Shown in pieces: positions 9,178-16,755 of a DNA stretch of 64,000 nucleotides. Source of the DNA: Pirellulales bacterium (lineage in GTDB: Bacteria > Planctomycetota > Planctomycetia > Pirellulales > Lacipirellulaceae). Below the pieces are notes generated by a model. It searched no databases, was not told where the DNA came from, and worked only from the letters and a program-made list of their open reading frames with translations. The translations under genes and the position numbers were made by a program. Numbering within the stretch: the first letter of the stretch is position 1; every line of letters starts with the position of its first letter. The stretch is taken from assembly GCA_019636345.1 (NCBI GenBank), contig JAHBXQ010000005.1, positions 186,001 through 250,000 of the forward strand. The letters run 5' to 3'.

Positions 9178-9337
9178 GGGCGCTTCTCCCTGGGATGTGC
9201 CGAGCGGCTCGCCGACGAGCTCGCAGGGCCGTTGTATGAGACTTGGTCTGGAATGGCTGGGGGGGCGAGCGAGGGGGATGCTCGCCGTGGGCGCACAGGC
9301 ATGGCTGACGCGCCACCGCAGGATTATGTAATCTTTT

Positions 9338-9367
9338 AGTATACGGTCAGGAATTCGCCCTCGACAA
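9338..9367 (-). promoter_or_regulatory. Candidate promoter for metK
   Basis: On the minus strand TTGTCG at 9367-9362 and TATACT at 9343-9338 are separated by 18 bases in an AT-rich patch unusual for this region. It would give a leader of about 155 bases before the metK start. Confidence 0.3.
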
Positions 9368-9465
9368 CGGGTCGCGGGCATATTCTCGACCCTAGCCCGG
9401 CCGTACCGAGCGTCGCATAATCTACGGCTGGATCGATGCCCGCGACGGGCTTGGCGGAGGGAAGA

Positions 9466-9582
9466 ATGGCTCGTTGGCCGCGACAAGTCTGGACCACGAT
9501 TTACACCTACGGGATCATCTTCCTGGGGTTCCCGTTGCTGTGCCTGTTGGCGTACGCCTGGGTGCGAGGATGGCTGTCTTGA
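9466..9582 (+). CDS. Small single-pass membrane protein (38 residues)
   Basis: ATG at 9466 is preceded by an excellent ribosome-binding site (GGAGGGAAG). The product begins [11 protein letters not shown], continues with one hydrophobic helix ([20 protein letters not shown]) and ends WVRGWLS. Its TGA at 9580-9582 shares a base with the ATG of the next gene (TGATG), so the two are translationally coupled. The positive-inside N-terminus suggests a type II-like orientation. Function unknown; it may be a membrane partner or a leader peptide for the sugar-nucleotide enzyme. Confidence 0.65.
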   Translation: MARWPRQVWTTIYTYGIIFLGFPLLCLLAYAWVRGWLS

Positions 9583-11021
9583 TGAGTACGACCCCGAGTC
9601 CCACGGCCCGCCAGGAACTGGCAGCTCGCTTGCAGGCGTGCGGTCAGCAGCACTTGATCGCCTTCTGGGACGAACTCGACCCCGCCGGGCAGGCCACGTT
9701 GGCCGGGCAAATCGCGGCGATCGACTTTCCGTTCGTCGCATCGCTGTTCCGCGGCGAGGTCGCGGCTCCCGACTGGGCCGCCCTCTCCCGCCGAGCCGAG
9801 CCTCCCGTGGCGATGCGGCTGGCCGAACGCGAAGCGGGCCAAGCCTCCAGCTTCGGCGTGACCCCGGTCGCGGCCGTCGCGCGAGGCGAGGAGGCTCTCA
9901 GCGCGGGGACGATCGGCGTGCTGCTTACCGCCGGCGGACAAGGAAGTCGGCTCGGGTTCGAGAAGCCCAAGAGCCTCTACCCCATTGGCCCGTTGTCGCA
10001 CGCGACGCTGCTGCAAATCCATGTTGAGAAGGTCCGTGCCCTGGCCATGCGCTACGGCAAGCCGCTGCCGTTGTACCTGATGACCAGTCCCGCGACGCAC
10101 GACGATACGGTCGCGTTCCTGTCCGAGCACGACAACCTGGGAATGCCCGCGGACGATCTGGTCGTGTTCTGCCAGGGGACGATGCCCGCGGTCGACGCGG
10201 CGACGGGCCGGTTGCTGTTGGCCGAAAAGGGGTCGTTGTTTCTGAGCCCCGACGGCCACGGCGGCACGATCAAGGCGCTCGAGTCGAGCGGCGCGATCGA
10301 CCACATGCGGCGCCGCGGGATCGAGCACCTGTTCTATTTTCAGGTGGACAACCCGCTGGCCCCGATCGGCGACGCCGAGTTCGTCGGCTACCACCTGCTG
10401 GCAAACAGCGAGTTGACATCGCTCGCCGTGGCAAAGCAGGATCCGCACGACAAGCTGGGGAACTTTGCTCAGATCGGCGACCGACTCCACGTGATCGAGT
10501 ACAGCGATTTCCCCGCCGACGTCGCCGAACGCCGCGACGCAGCGGGAGAACTCGTCTTCTGGGCCGGCAGCGTGGCGATCCACATGTTCGACGTCGCGTT
10601 TATCGAGCGGTCGCTGACGCTCAAGGACTCGCTGCCGTTTCACGTCGCTCGCAAGAAGGTGCCGTTCGTCAATGAGCGCGGCGAGTTCGTCGAGCCGTCC
10701 GAGCCGAACGCGCTAAAGTTCGAGCGATTCATCTTCGACCTGCTGCCGCACGCCCGGCGGCCGATCGTCGTCGAGTACGCCGAAGCCGAGAGCTTCGCCC
10801 CCTTGAAGAACGCCCCGGGGGCGCCCAAGGACACGCCCGAGTACGTCCAACGGTTCCTGCTCGACCAACATCGCCGCTGGCTGACGGCGGCGGGCGCCGA
10901 TGTCGCCTCGGAGATCGACGTCGAGGTCAGCCCCCTGTGGGGAGTCGACGCCGCCGCGGTCGCCGAGCGCGTCGAACCCGGGATGCAGTTCGTCGAGTCG
11001 CAGTACCTGCGCGACGAGTAG
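9582..11021 (+). CDS. UDPGP-family UTP:sugar-1-phosphate uridylyltransferase
   Basis: 479 residues from the ATG at 9582, chosen because it overlaps the stop of the preceding small gene and because longer frames run into that gene in another frame. The UTP-binding signature [17 protein letters not shown] is at about 110-126, with [10 protein letters not shown] and [14 protein letters not shown] following, the pattern of eukaryote-like UDP-N-acetylglucosamine/glucose pyrophosphorylases (UAP1 type) rather than bacterial GalU or GlmU. It should make UDP-GlcNAc or a related UDP-sugar for envelope polymers. The exact sugar cannot be read from sequence. Confidence 0.88.
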   Translation: MSTTPSPTARQELAARLQACGQQHLIAFWDELDPAGQATLAGQIAAIDFPFVASLFRGEVAAPDWAALSRRAEPPVAMRLAEREAGQASSFGVTPVAAVARGEEALSAGTIGVLLTAGGQGSRLGFEKPKSLYPIGPLSHATLLQIHVEKVRALAMRYGKPLPLYLMTSPATHDDTVAFLSEHDNLGMPADDLVVFCQGTMPAVDAATGRLLLAEKGSLFLSPDGHGGTIKALESSGAIDHMRRRGIEHLFYFQVDNPLAPIGDAEFVGYHLLANSELTSLAVAKQDPHDKLGNFAQIGDRLHVIEYSDFPADVAERRDAAGELVFWAGSVAIHMFDVAFIERSLTLKDSLPFHVARKKVPFVNERGEFVEPSEPNALKFERFIFDLLPHARRPIVVEYAEAESFAPLKNAPGAPKDTPEYVQRFLLDQHRRWLTAAGADVASEIDVEVSPLWGVDAAAVAERVEPGMQFVESQYLRDE

Positions 11022-11102
11022 ACGCCGGCGAGGGAACGACAGAGACTTGAAGATCGGATTTCGTTCTTGGCAAATTCTCCCGCGCACGCTCCGCTGCCAG
11101 TC

Positions 11103-11690
11103 ATGTCCTACGAAGTCGAACAAAAGTTCCGCGTCGACGACCTCGCCGCGATCCGTGTGCGGCTTGAACAGTTCGGCGCGACGCAGGGCGAGACGTGCGA
11201 CCAGTCCGACTCCTACTTTCGGCATCCGGTCCGCGACTTCGCGGCGACCGACGAGGCCTTTCGGCTCCGCCGCAGCGGGTCTTCCGGAGTGCTGACGTAC
11301 AAAGGCCCGAAGCTCGATGCGACGACCAAGACGCGGGTCGAGCACGAGACGCGACTCGCGGACGGGACGGCAAACCTCGCCACGGCCGACGCCATGCTGC
11401 AGGCGCTGGGGTTCGCCCCCACGGCGGTCGTCGCCAAGCGGCGCGAGACGTGGTCGTTCCCAGGCGTCGGCGGACCGATCGAGGTCGCCCTCGACGAGGT
11501 CGTCGGGGTCGGCACGTTCGTCGAACTCGAACTCGCCGTCGCTGAACCTGACGCCCGCTCGGCTGAGCCGGAGCTGGACGCGGCCCGTACGAACCTCGCC
11601 GCGGCAGCGGCGGCGCTGGGGCTCGATCCCGGCCGCTCGGAACGGCGCAGCTATCTCGAACTGCTGCTGGCGTCCGGCTCGCCATCGTGA
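11103..11690 (+). CDS. CYTH-domain protein (class IV adenylate cyclase-like)
   Basis: 195 residues beginning MSYEVEQKFRVDD. The ExExK signature of the CYTH fold (E-V-E-Q-K) is intact, and downstream strands supply the expected basic and acidic residues: FRLRRSGSSGVLTYKGP, TRVEHETRL, VVAKRRETWSF and IEVALDEVVGVGTFVELEL. The family binds triphosphates in a beta tunnel and includes CyaB-type cyclases, thiamine triphosphatases and inorganic triphosphatases. The size and VGTFVELE motif resemble CyaB, but activity cannot be settled here. It follows the UDPGP gene by 81 bases and may share its transcript. Confidence 0.8.
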   Translation: MSYEVEQKFRVDDLAAIRVRLEQFGATQGETCDQSDSYFRHPVRDFAATDEAFRLRRSGSSGVLTYKGPKLDATTKTRVEHETRLADGTANLATADAMLQALGFAPTAVVAKRRETWSFPGVGGPIEVALDEVVGVGTFVELELAVAEPDARSAEPELDAARTNLAAAAAALGLDPGRSERRSYLELLLASGSPS

Positions 11691-11782
11691 GGCGGCTCGC
11701 TTACCTGCAGCGGGCCTGAACGCGATTCACGCCGGCGGGGCTGCGGATCGTGCCGACAATAGCGTGAGCTCAGTACCACGCT

Positions 11783-11986
11783 TCACGGTTTTGGCTTTCC
11801 TGCGGCCCAAGTTTTCTTGACCGGCTCGGCGAACCCCTCGACAATCCAGGAGTTCTTGTCGGGGACGGTCCGAATCACGACTCGTCGACGCTCTTGCCCA
11901 TAGTCGACAGATTTGTTGTAAGAGTCTCCGGTCCTCGTCGACGAACTTGGCGTTGCATCAGTCGGCGGCGAACGTTTACGCCGCCC
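11783..11986 (-). other. Possible small gene or gene remnant
   Basis: The 322-base gap between the CYTH gene and the next plus-strand gene contains a minus-strand open frame without ATG whose end reads like real protein: SVDYGQERRRVVI, then RTVPDKNSWIVEGFAEPVKK, ending in GKPKP at 11783. No family is recognised. It may be the 3' remnant of a lost gene. Otherwise this gap shows only the leader of the 12013 gene. Confidence 0.22.
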
Positions 11987-12012
11987 TCACTCCCTTTTTT
12001 TCGGAGCAAGTT

Positions 12013-12360
12013 ATGAAGAAGCGTTCCGCTCTCCTCGGCCTCGTGCTCGCCGGCGCCGGCATCGGCCTCGTGCTTCCCGCGGTCGTCGTGGCCCTGACGA
12101 CCGATTCGGCGGTCGCCGACTGCGGCAAATGCGGCGACAAGAAGGAAGAAGACGACGACGAAGCCCGGTTCGACGGCGACTGCGACAAAAAGAACGAAGG
12201 CGAGCTCCTCGCCGACTGCAAGAAGGGCGAAAAGCACGACTCCGACGAGCAGGTTCGCTACGACGGCGACTGCGACAAGAAGAACGAAGGCGAGCTCCTC
12301 GTCGACTGCAAGAAGGGCGAGAAGCACGACTCCGACGAGCAGAGCGTCTTGCTAGCCTAA
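12013..12360 (+). CDS. Small secreted protein made of two tandem charged repeats
   Basis: 115 residues from the ATG at 12013, after GAGCAAGTT. Residues 1-36 are a classical signal peptide (MKKRSALLGLVLAGAGIG, then VVVALTTDSAVA). The mature part has CGKCGDKK and an acidic run, then two almost identical units: RFDGDCDKKNEGELLADC... at 52-80 and RYDGDCDKKNEGELLVDC... at 82-110, each ending KKGEKHDSDEQ. The period is 30 residues (DNA 12166-12255 and 12256-12342). Each unit carries two cysteines among Asp, Glu, Lys and His, which would suit disulphides or metal binding. No known domain; a terminator follows. Function unknown. Confidence 0.7.
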   Translation: MKKRSALLGLVLAGAGIGLVLPAVVVALTTDSAVADCGKCGDKKEEDDDEARFDGDCDKKNEGELLADCKKGEKHDSDEQVRYDGDCDKKNEGELLVDCKKGEKHDSDEQSVLLA

Positions 12361-12401
12361 TCGGCCAGCGTCGCTTTCGCTCACAATTTGATCCCGTCTT
12401 G

Positions 12402-12446
12402 CGGGGCGCAGTCGGGGAGCATCACCTCGGCGGCGCCCCGTTTTTT
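12402..12446 (+). terminator. Rho-independent terminator of the tandem-repeat secreted protein
   Basis: Arms CGGGGCGC and GCGCCCCG enclose further partial pairing (GTCGGGGAG with CTCGGCG) and are followed by TTTTTT. It lies about 40 bases after the stop codon. Confidence 0.7.
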
Positions 12447-12611
12447 CTTGCGCTGCAGAGGCCACGTGCACTACGGCGGTCAACTGGCGTCTGCGGCTGA
12501 TAGCTGATCGCCGTCGGCTCGCCGAACGCCGTCCCAACTGAACTTCCCCCCCCGGTCCCGCTTTGCCATACTCCGCCCCCTTGCCAGCATGTGCAACAAG
12601 GATCCCGGGCG

Positions 12612-13826
12612 ATGGAACTGTTTTTCTCAGTCGGCGAACCGAGCGGCGACCTGCACGGAGCGAACCTGATCGCAGCGTTGCGGCGACGGCTTCCCGAGTG
12701 TCGATTCGTCGGATACGGCGGCCCCCGAATGGCCGCCGCGGGGTGCGAATTGCACGCCGACCTCACGCAACTGGCCGTCATGTGGGTCGCGCGCGTGCTG
12801 GCGAACTTGCATCGATTCATCGGACTTTTGCGGTCGGCCGATCGTTACTTTCGCGATCACCGGCCCGACGCGGTCGTGCTGATCGACTACCCCGGGTTCA
12901 ATTGGTGGATCGCCCGCCGCGCCAAGGCGCGCGGGATCCCCGTGGTGTACTACGGCACTCCGCAGGTCTGGGCCTGGGCGAGCCACCGGGTCAAGAAGAT
13001 GCGGCGGTACGTCGATCACGTCCTCTGCAAGCTGCCGTTCGAGGAGAAGTGGTTCAACGACCGCGGCTGTCGGGCGACCTACGTCGGCCACCCCTACTTT
13101 GACGAGCTCGTCGCGCGGACGCTCGACGCCAAGTTCGTCGCCGAGATGGCCGACGACGCGGGACGACTGGTGACGATTCTCCCGGGCTCGCGCGATCAGG
13201 AAATCGCCGGCAACGCCCGCGATCTGATGCGCGCGGCGCAGCGGATCGCCGCTCGGGCTCCTCGTGTTCGCTTCGCGGCTGCCGCCTTCAACGCCCGTCA
13301 AGCCGCGACCGTGGCGCGTCTGGCCGACGAGTTGGAAGTGCCCGTCGAGGTGTTCGTCGGGCGGACGCCCGAGTTGATCGCCGCGGCCGATTGCTGCCTC
13401 GCCTGTTCGGGGTCGGTGTCGCTCGAGCTGCTTTACCACGCCAAGCCGAGCGTGATCCTGTACCGCATTTCGTGGTTCGGCTATCAGGTTCAGCGATGGT
13501 TTCGCCGGGTGCGTTACATCACCCTGGTCAATCTGCTGACTGCCGAGGACCCGTTCACCGCACGTCCCGCCGGGCACTATGACCCGGGCGATCCCCGCGA
13601 CGCCCACGTGCTGCTCCCCGAGTACCTGACCTGCGAAGACCGCTCGCGCGACCTGGCCGACCATGTTCTGCAGTGGCTGACCGACCATGCCGAGCGGAGC
13701 CGCGTCGAACGGGGACTGACCGAGTTGGCAAGCCGCGTAGGCCAGGGGGGGGCGTCCCACCGCGCCGCCGATTACATCGTCATGGCGCTGGCCGACCAGC
13801 AACTGGCCCGGCGAGCCGCGGCATAG
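12612..13826 (+). CDS. lpxB: Lipid-A-disaccharide synthase LpxB
   Basis: Glycosyltransferase (GT19) that joins 2,3-diacylglucosamine-1-phosphate to UDP-diacylglucosamine in lipid A synthesis at the inner membrane. 404 residues from the ATG at 12612, beginning with the signature MELFFSVGEPSGDLHG. Further family features are FVGYGGPRMAAAG, YYGTPQVWAWASHRVKKM, LPFEEKWF and the nucleotide-binding region CSGSVSLELLYHAKPSVILYR. It shows that this planctomycete has the lipid A route. No other lpx gene is adjacent. Confidence 0.95.
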   Translation: MELFFSVGEPSGDLHGANLIAALRRRLPECRFVGYGGPRMAAAGCELHADLTQLAVMWVARVLANLHRFIGLLRSADRYFRDHRPDAVVLIDYPGFNWWIARRAKARGIPVVYYGTPQVWAWASHRVKKMRRYVDHVLCKLPFEEKWFNDRGCRATYVGHPYFDELVARTLDAKFVAEMADDAGRLVTILPGSRDQEIAGNARDLMRAAQRIAARAPRVRFAAAAFNARQAATVARLADELEVPVEVFVGRTPELIAAADCCLACSGSVSLELLYHAKPSVILYRISWFGYQVQRWFRRVRYITLVNLLTAEDPFTARPAGHYDPGDPRDAHVLLPEYLTCEDRSRDLADHVLQWLTDHAERSRVERGLTELASRVGQGGASHRAADYIVMALADQQLARRAAA

Positions 13827-14004
13827 TGCGACAGCGCTCGGCCCAAACCGCACGCGGCACGGGCTCGCCGGAAAAACACGACTTCCCGTTGCGGCGTCTC
13901 CTCGCTGGAACTGCGATCGATTGCAGGAGCCCCTGCGGGACGACTGCCCCCATCGCAGCAAAATGCGGTCACGACAACGGCGGGGCCCCGGTACAATCGC
14001 GACC

Positions 14005-14802
14005 ATGATTTTTGCCGAGCCTCCCCCGTCGCCGTACGACCTGCGTTTCCGAGCCTTTGGGTTTCCGGTGCGGGTCCATCCGTACTTTTGGCTCGTCGCC
14101 GGGTTGCTGGGAATCGGGTTCGGCAGGAAGGAAAAAGAGGTCGAGCCGGCCGACTTCATGATTTGGGTCGCGGTGATGTTCGCCTCGATCCTGGTCCACG
14201 AGTTGGGCCATGCGTTCGCCCAGCGGCATTTCGGCGGGCGGCCCTGGATCACGCTCCACGCGATGGGAGGGCTCGCCTCGTGCGACGACTGCGATCGCTC
14301 GCCGCGGAGCCAGATCTTCATTTCGTTGGCTGGTCCTTTTGCGGGCTTTGCCGTGGCGCTGGCCGCGGTCGTGCTGCTCCGCGGAACAGGACACGTCGTG
14401 GGGTATCAGTTTCGCGAGGACAAAATCCCCTCCGCCGCGGATGTCGGGGCACTGGAAGGCCTCCGCATGCTCGGCGGCACGCTGTACTGGAACAAACTCG
14501 CGAATCCCCGCATGAGCGAGCTTGTGGGGAACGTCTTCTGGTTGAATATCCTGTGGGGTGTCGTCAATCTGCTTCCGATTTATCCGCTCGACGGCGGTCG
14601 CGTGTCGCGGGAGCTTTGCACGCTCGCCGGCAATCCTCGTAACGGAATCATTCTCAGCCTGCGAATTTCCATCTTCGCCGCCGCAGCCATGGCCGCCGTC
14701 GGTATCGTCGCCTGGGGCAGCTTGTTCACGGCCGTACTGTTCGGCAGTCTCGCCTACAGCAATTACCAGACGCTGCAGGCCTACTCCCGTCACGGCTGGT
14801 GA
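14005..14802 (+). CDS. Site-2-protease-like M50 membrane metallopeptidase
   Basis: 265 residues from the ATG at 14005. The zinc motif HELGH lies in a membrane helix (ASILVHELGHAFAQRHFGG), and the third zinc ligand is the Asp in NLLPIYPLDGGRV. Several more hydrophobic helices surround these (WLVAGLLGIGF, SLAGPFAGFAVALAAVVLL, ISIFAAAAMAAVGIVAW). No PDZ or CBS domain is present, so it belongs to the small stand-alone group. Such enzymes cut within membranes, often to release regulators, but the substrate is unknown. It lies about 180 bases after lpxB on the same strand. Confidence 0.85.
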   Translation: MIFAEPPPSPYDLRFRAFGFPVRVHPYFWLVAGLLGIGFGRKEKEVEPADFMIWVAVMFASILVHELGHAFAQRHFGGRPWITLHAMGGLASCDDCDRSPRSQIFISLAGPFAGFAVALAAVVLLRGTGHVVGYQFREDKIPSAADVGALEGLRMLGGTLYWNKLANPRMSELVGNVFWLNILWGVVNLLPIYPLDGGRVSRELCTLAGNPRNGIILSLRISIFAAAAMAAVGIVAWGSLFTAVLFGSLAYSNYQTLQAYSRHGW

Positions 14803-16207
14803 CCCGCGGTCGGACAATCGGCCGGACGGAGTGAATGGTCGACGGCTTGATGGCCGTCGGTGAACGGCCAACGGCTGGCAATCGCCTTCTTGCCCAAGAT
14901 TGCGCTGCTGAAGAGCCGAGAGAGCGACAAGGCATACAGGACTCAGGCAAGGTACGCTCTCCCCAACGGCTCAACCGATGGCGATCCGCGCCTTCCCTTC
15001 AGAAGTTCCCCCCGCACCGCACTGCGACGCCAGAATCATCGCAACGGAACGACGCCAAACGTCTCAGTTTGAGACAATCGAGGCGACCTTCGCCCGTTTG
15101 TTGCGATAGCGCACGCCCCTCGCCGCAACGTCGTCGCACCTTGCGATCTCAATTCGCATGGCGCACAAGGAGCGATTCGTAGCCGACTCGATCTGGTCAT
15201 GTCGAGCATGGAATCAATGCGTCGGCGGTCGTTGAAATGGTCGCTTGATCATCAAGAACAGGGCATCGCGAAAAAAATTTCCGAAATTTTTTTTCGTGTC
15301 CGTGGTCGCTCCGACGACTGCCGAACAAGCAGGGGCGAACACCTTGTCGTCGCTCCGGATGTCACTCGTTGCGAGTCGCTCACGAGCCGTTTCCAAGGAG
15401 GAGCGCCGACGACTCCGACTGGTTGTCGCCCGTTCCACGCTGAGAAAGAACCGACGGTCGGCGCACATCGATCTCGTCGTCGCAGCGGTGCGATGAGCTC
15501 GTGTCCGCAGTCGCGTAGGAGCGCCGGCTACGGGTCGTGCAAATCGAGCAGAGAGTCGAGTCAAAGCCGAGCCCGGCTCCCCGTCGTCTTGAGAAATCGC
15601 CGAGAAACAGCGAGGTTTGTGCGATTCTCCCGGCGAATTGACCAGTCCCCAAGCCCGCAGGTCAGGGCCCCGCCGATCCCGTTGCGGAGCGCCCGGCGAC
15701 GACTCTCGAGCACGAGCGCAGCGTTGCTTGGGACGGTTCAACTTCACTGTCGTCGCGAGCGCCAGGCGAGATCGGCGTGTTCGATTCGCGACGCTCACCG
15801 ATCGTCGTCGAGTCTCAGATCATCGCGCTGCACGGTGCGTACGACGACGACTTCAACGACACTCGGCGGCGCCGCTGAACGCATCGGCGCCAAGGTCGGC
15901 GCGGTCAAACTCGTCTTGACAACTCGCTGCGCACGGCGTTTCCTTGTGGAAAATGTGTTGCAGAAAAAACGCCGATGCGTACAAATACGGCGATAGAGGC
16001 ATGGAGGCGATCGATCGATTGCAACAAGAACGTGCGAAGCGCGCTCTTGCGACTTGTCAAACGACGACGCCCTAAGCCGCTTGCGAAAGAGAAACGGCAG
16101 GTCGCCCTGGAAGGGCGGCGGGATTTCTTTTGCGGCGGTCGCGTCCGATTCAACCTCGTGAGTTGCGAGGCGGCGCGAGCGCCAAGGTACTTTAAGGAGG
16201 ATTGACT
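14803..16207. other. 1.4 kb stretch without a credible gene
   Basis: Open frames exist on both strands but translate to Arg/Ser/Thr/Ala-rich strings without domain logic, an effect of abundant CGA and TCG words. Landmarks seen: hairpin GGCCGT/ACGGCC at 14852-14869 after the peptidase gene; GTCTCAGTTTGAGAC near 15060; CTTGATCATCAAG at 15243-15255; a 10-base-arm A/T palindrome at 15271-15293; and TTGACA at 15916-15921 as a possible -35 box without a good -10. I found no tRNA T-loop, RNase P or tmRNA signature. It may hold a long leader or an unrecognised RNA for the downstream H1-like gene. Confidence 0.5.
15271..15293. repeat. Perfect A/T palindrome in GC-rich noncoding DNA
   Basis: Arms AAAAAAATTT and AAATTTTTTT around a CCG loop. 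In RNA it would act as a bidirectional A/U hairpin; in DNA it is an intrinsically bent A-tract pair. Such a run is rare in this GC-rich window. Confidence 0.6.
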
Positions 16208-16414
16208 GTGGCCAAGAAGAAGAAGGCAGCCAAGAAGACGGCCAAGAAAAAGGCCGCCAAGAAGAAGACAGCCAAGAAGAAGGTCGCCAAGAAGGGCGCC
16301 AAGAAGAAGGCCGCCAAGAAGGGGACCAAGAAGAAGGCCGCCAAGAAAAAGGGCGCCAAGAAGAAGGCCGCCAAGAAGAAGACGGCTAAGAAGAAGACCG
16401 CCAAGAAGGCGTAA
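16208..16414 (+). CDS. Lysine/alanine-rich histone-H1-like protein
   Basis: 68 residues composed almost wholly of AAKK and TAKK blocks, resembling the C-terminal tail of histone H1 and bacterial H1-like proteins that condense DNA. The start is fixed by the ribosome-binding site AAGGAGG at 16194-16200: GTG at 16208 has 7-base spacing, whereas the TTG at 16202 would be only one base away. The gene stands alone, preceded by 1.4 kb of noncoding DNA and followed by a strong terminator. I infer nucleoid binding by charge; there is no folded domain to confirm it. Confidence 0.8.
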   Translation: MAKKKKAAKKTAKKKAAKKKTAKKKVAKKGAKKKAAKKGTKKKAAKKKGAKKKAAKKKTAKKKTAKKA

Positions 16415-16484
16415 CTGCGACGATTAGCGCCATGCGATCGCTCGGGCGGAGCCCGACGAACCGTGCGGCACGCTCGTTGATCTC

Positions 16485-16526
16485 AAAAGGGACCGTCGCC
16501 CTTCGGGGCGATGGTCTCTTTTTTTT
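16485..16526 (+). terminator. Strong rho-independent terminator of the H1-like gene
   Basis: GGGACCGTCGCCC, a TTCG tetraloop and GGGCGATGGTCTC form a 13-base stem followed by eight T. A shorter hairpin TCGGGCGGAGCCCGA lies upstream at 16442-16456. The rest of the 341-base gap to the next gene shows nothing else. Confidence 0.88.
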
Positions 16527-16755
16527 CTGCACGACACGGCAATCGAAGGCTCGCCCCGATCCGCAGCGACCGTCGGCGCAAGGAGCCGCCTCGGTCCCGG
16601 GGGGGTCGTCGCAGACGGCCGAGGCGCCGCTGACACGGCGCTAGCGATTTGGCAGGTCAACTTCTGGGGATCAGCGGCGACGAAAGCCTGCGCCGAGGCG
16701 AGAAAATGCGTCACCCGCGGCTGGCGATATTCGGCTCAGGCACTTGAGACGAAGT

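Noticed and set aside
9178-9337. SAM riboswitch in the metK leader
   Set aside because: No conserved SAM-I core or other SAM-class motif could be found in the minus-strand leader.
12627-14321. 564-residue minus-strand frame
   Set aside because: Antisense to lpxB and the M50 peptidase; both sense genes are certain.
15199-15996. 265-residue open frame in the long spacer
   Set aside because: Arg/Ser-rich translation without domain pattern; equally long frames exist on the opposite strand, as expected from CGA/TCG-rich DNA.
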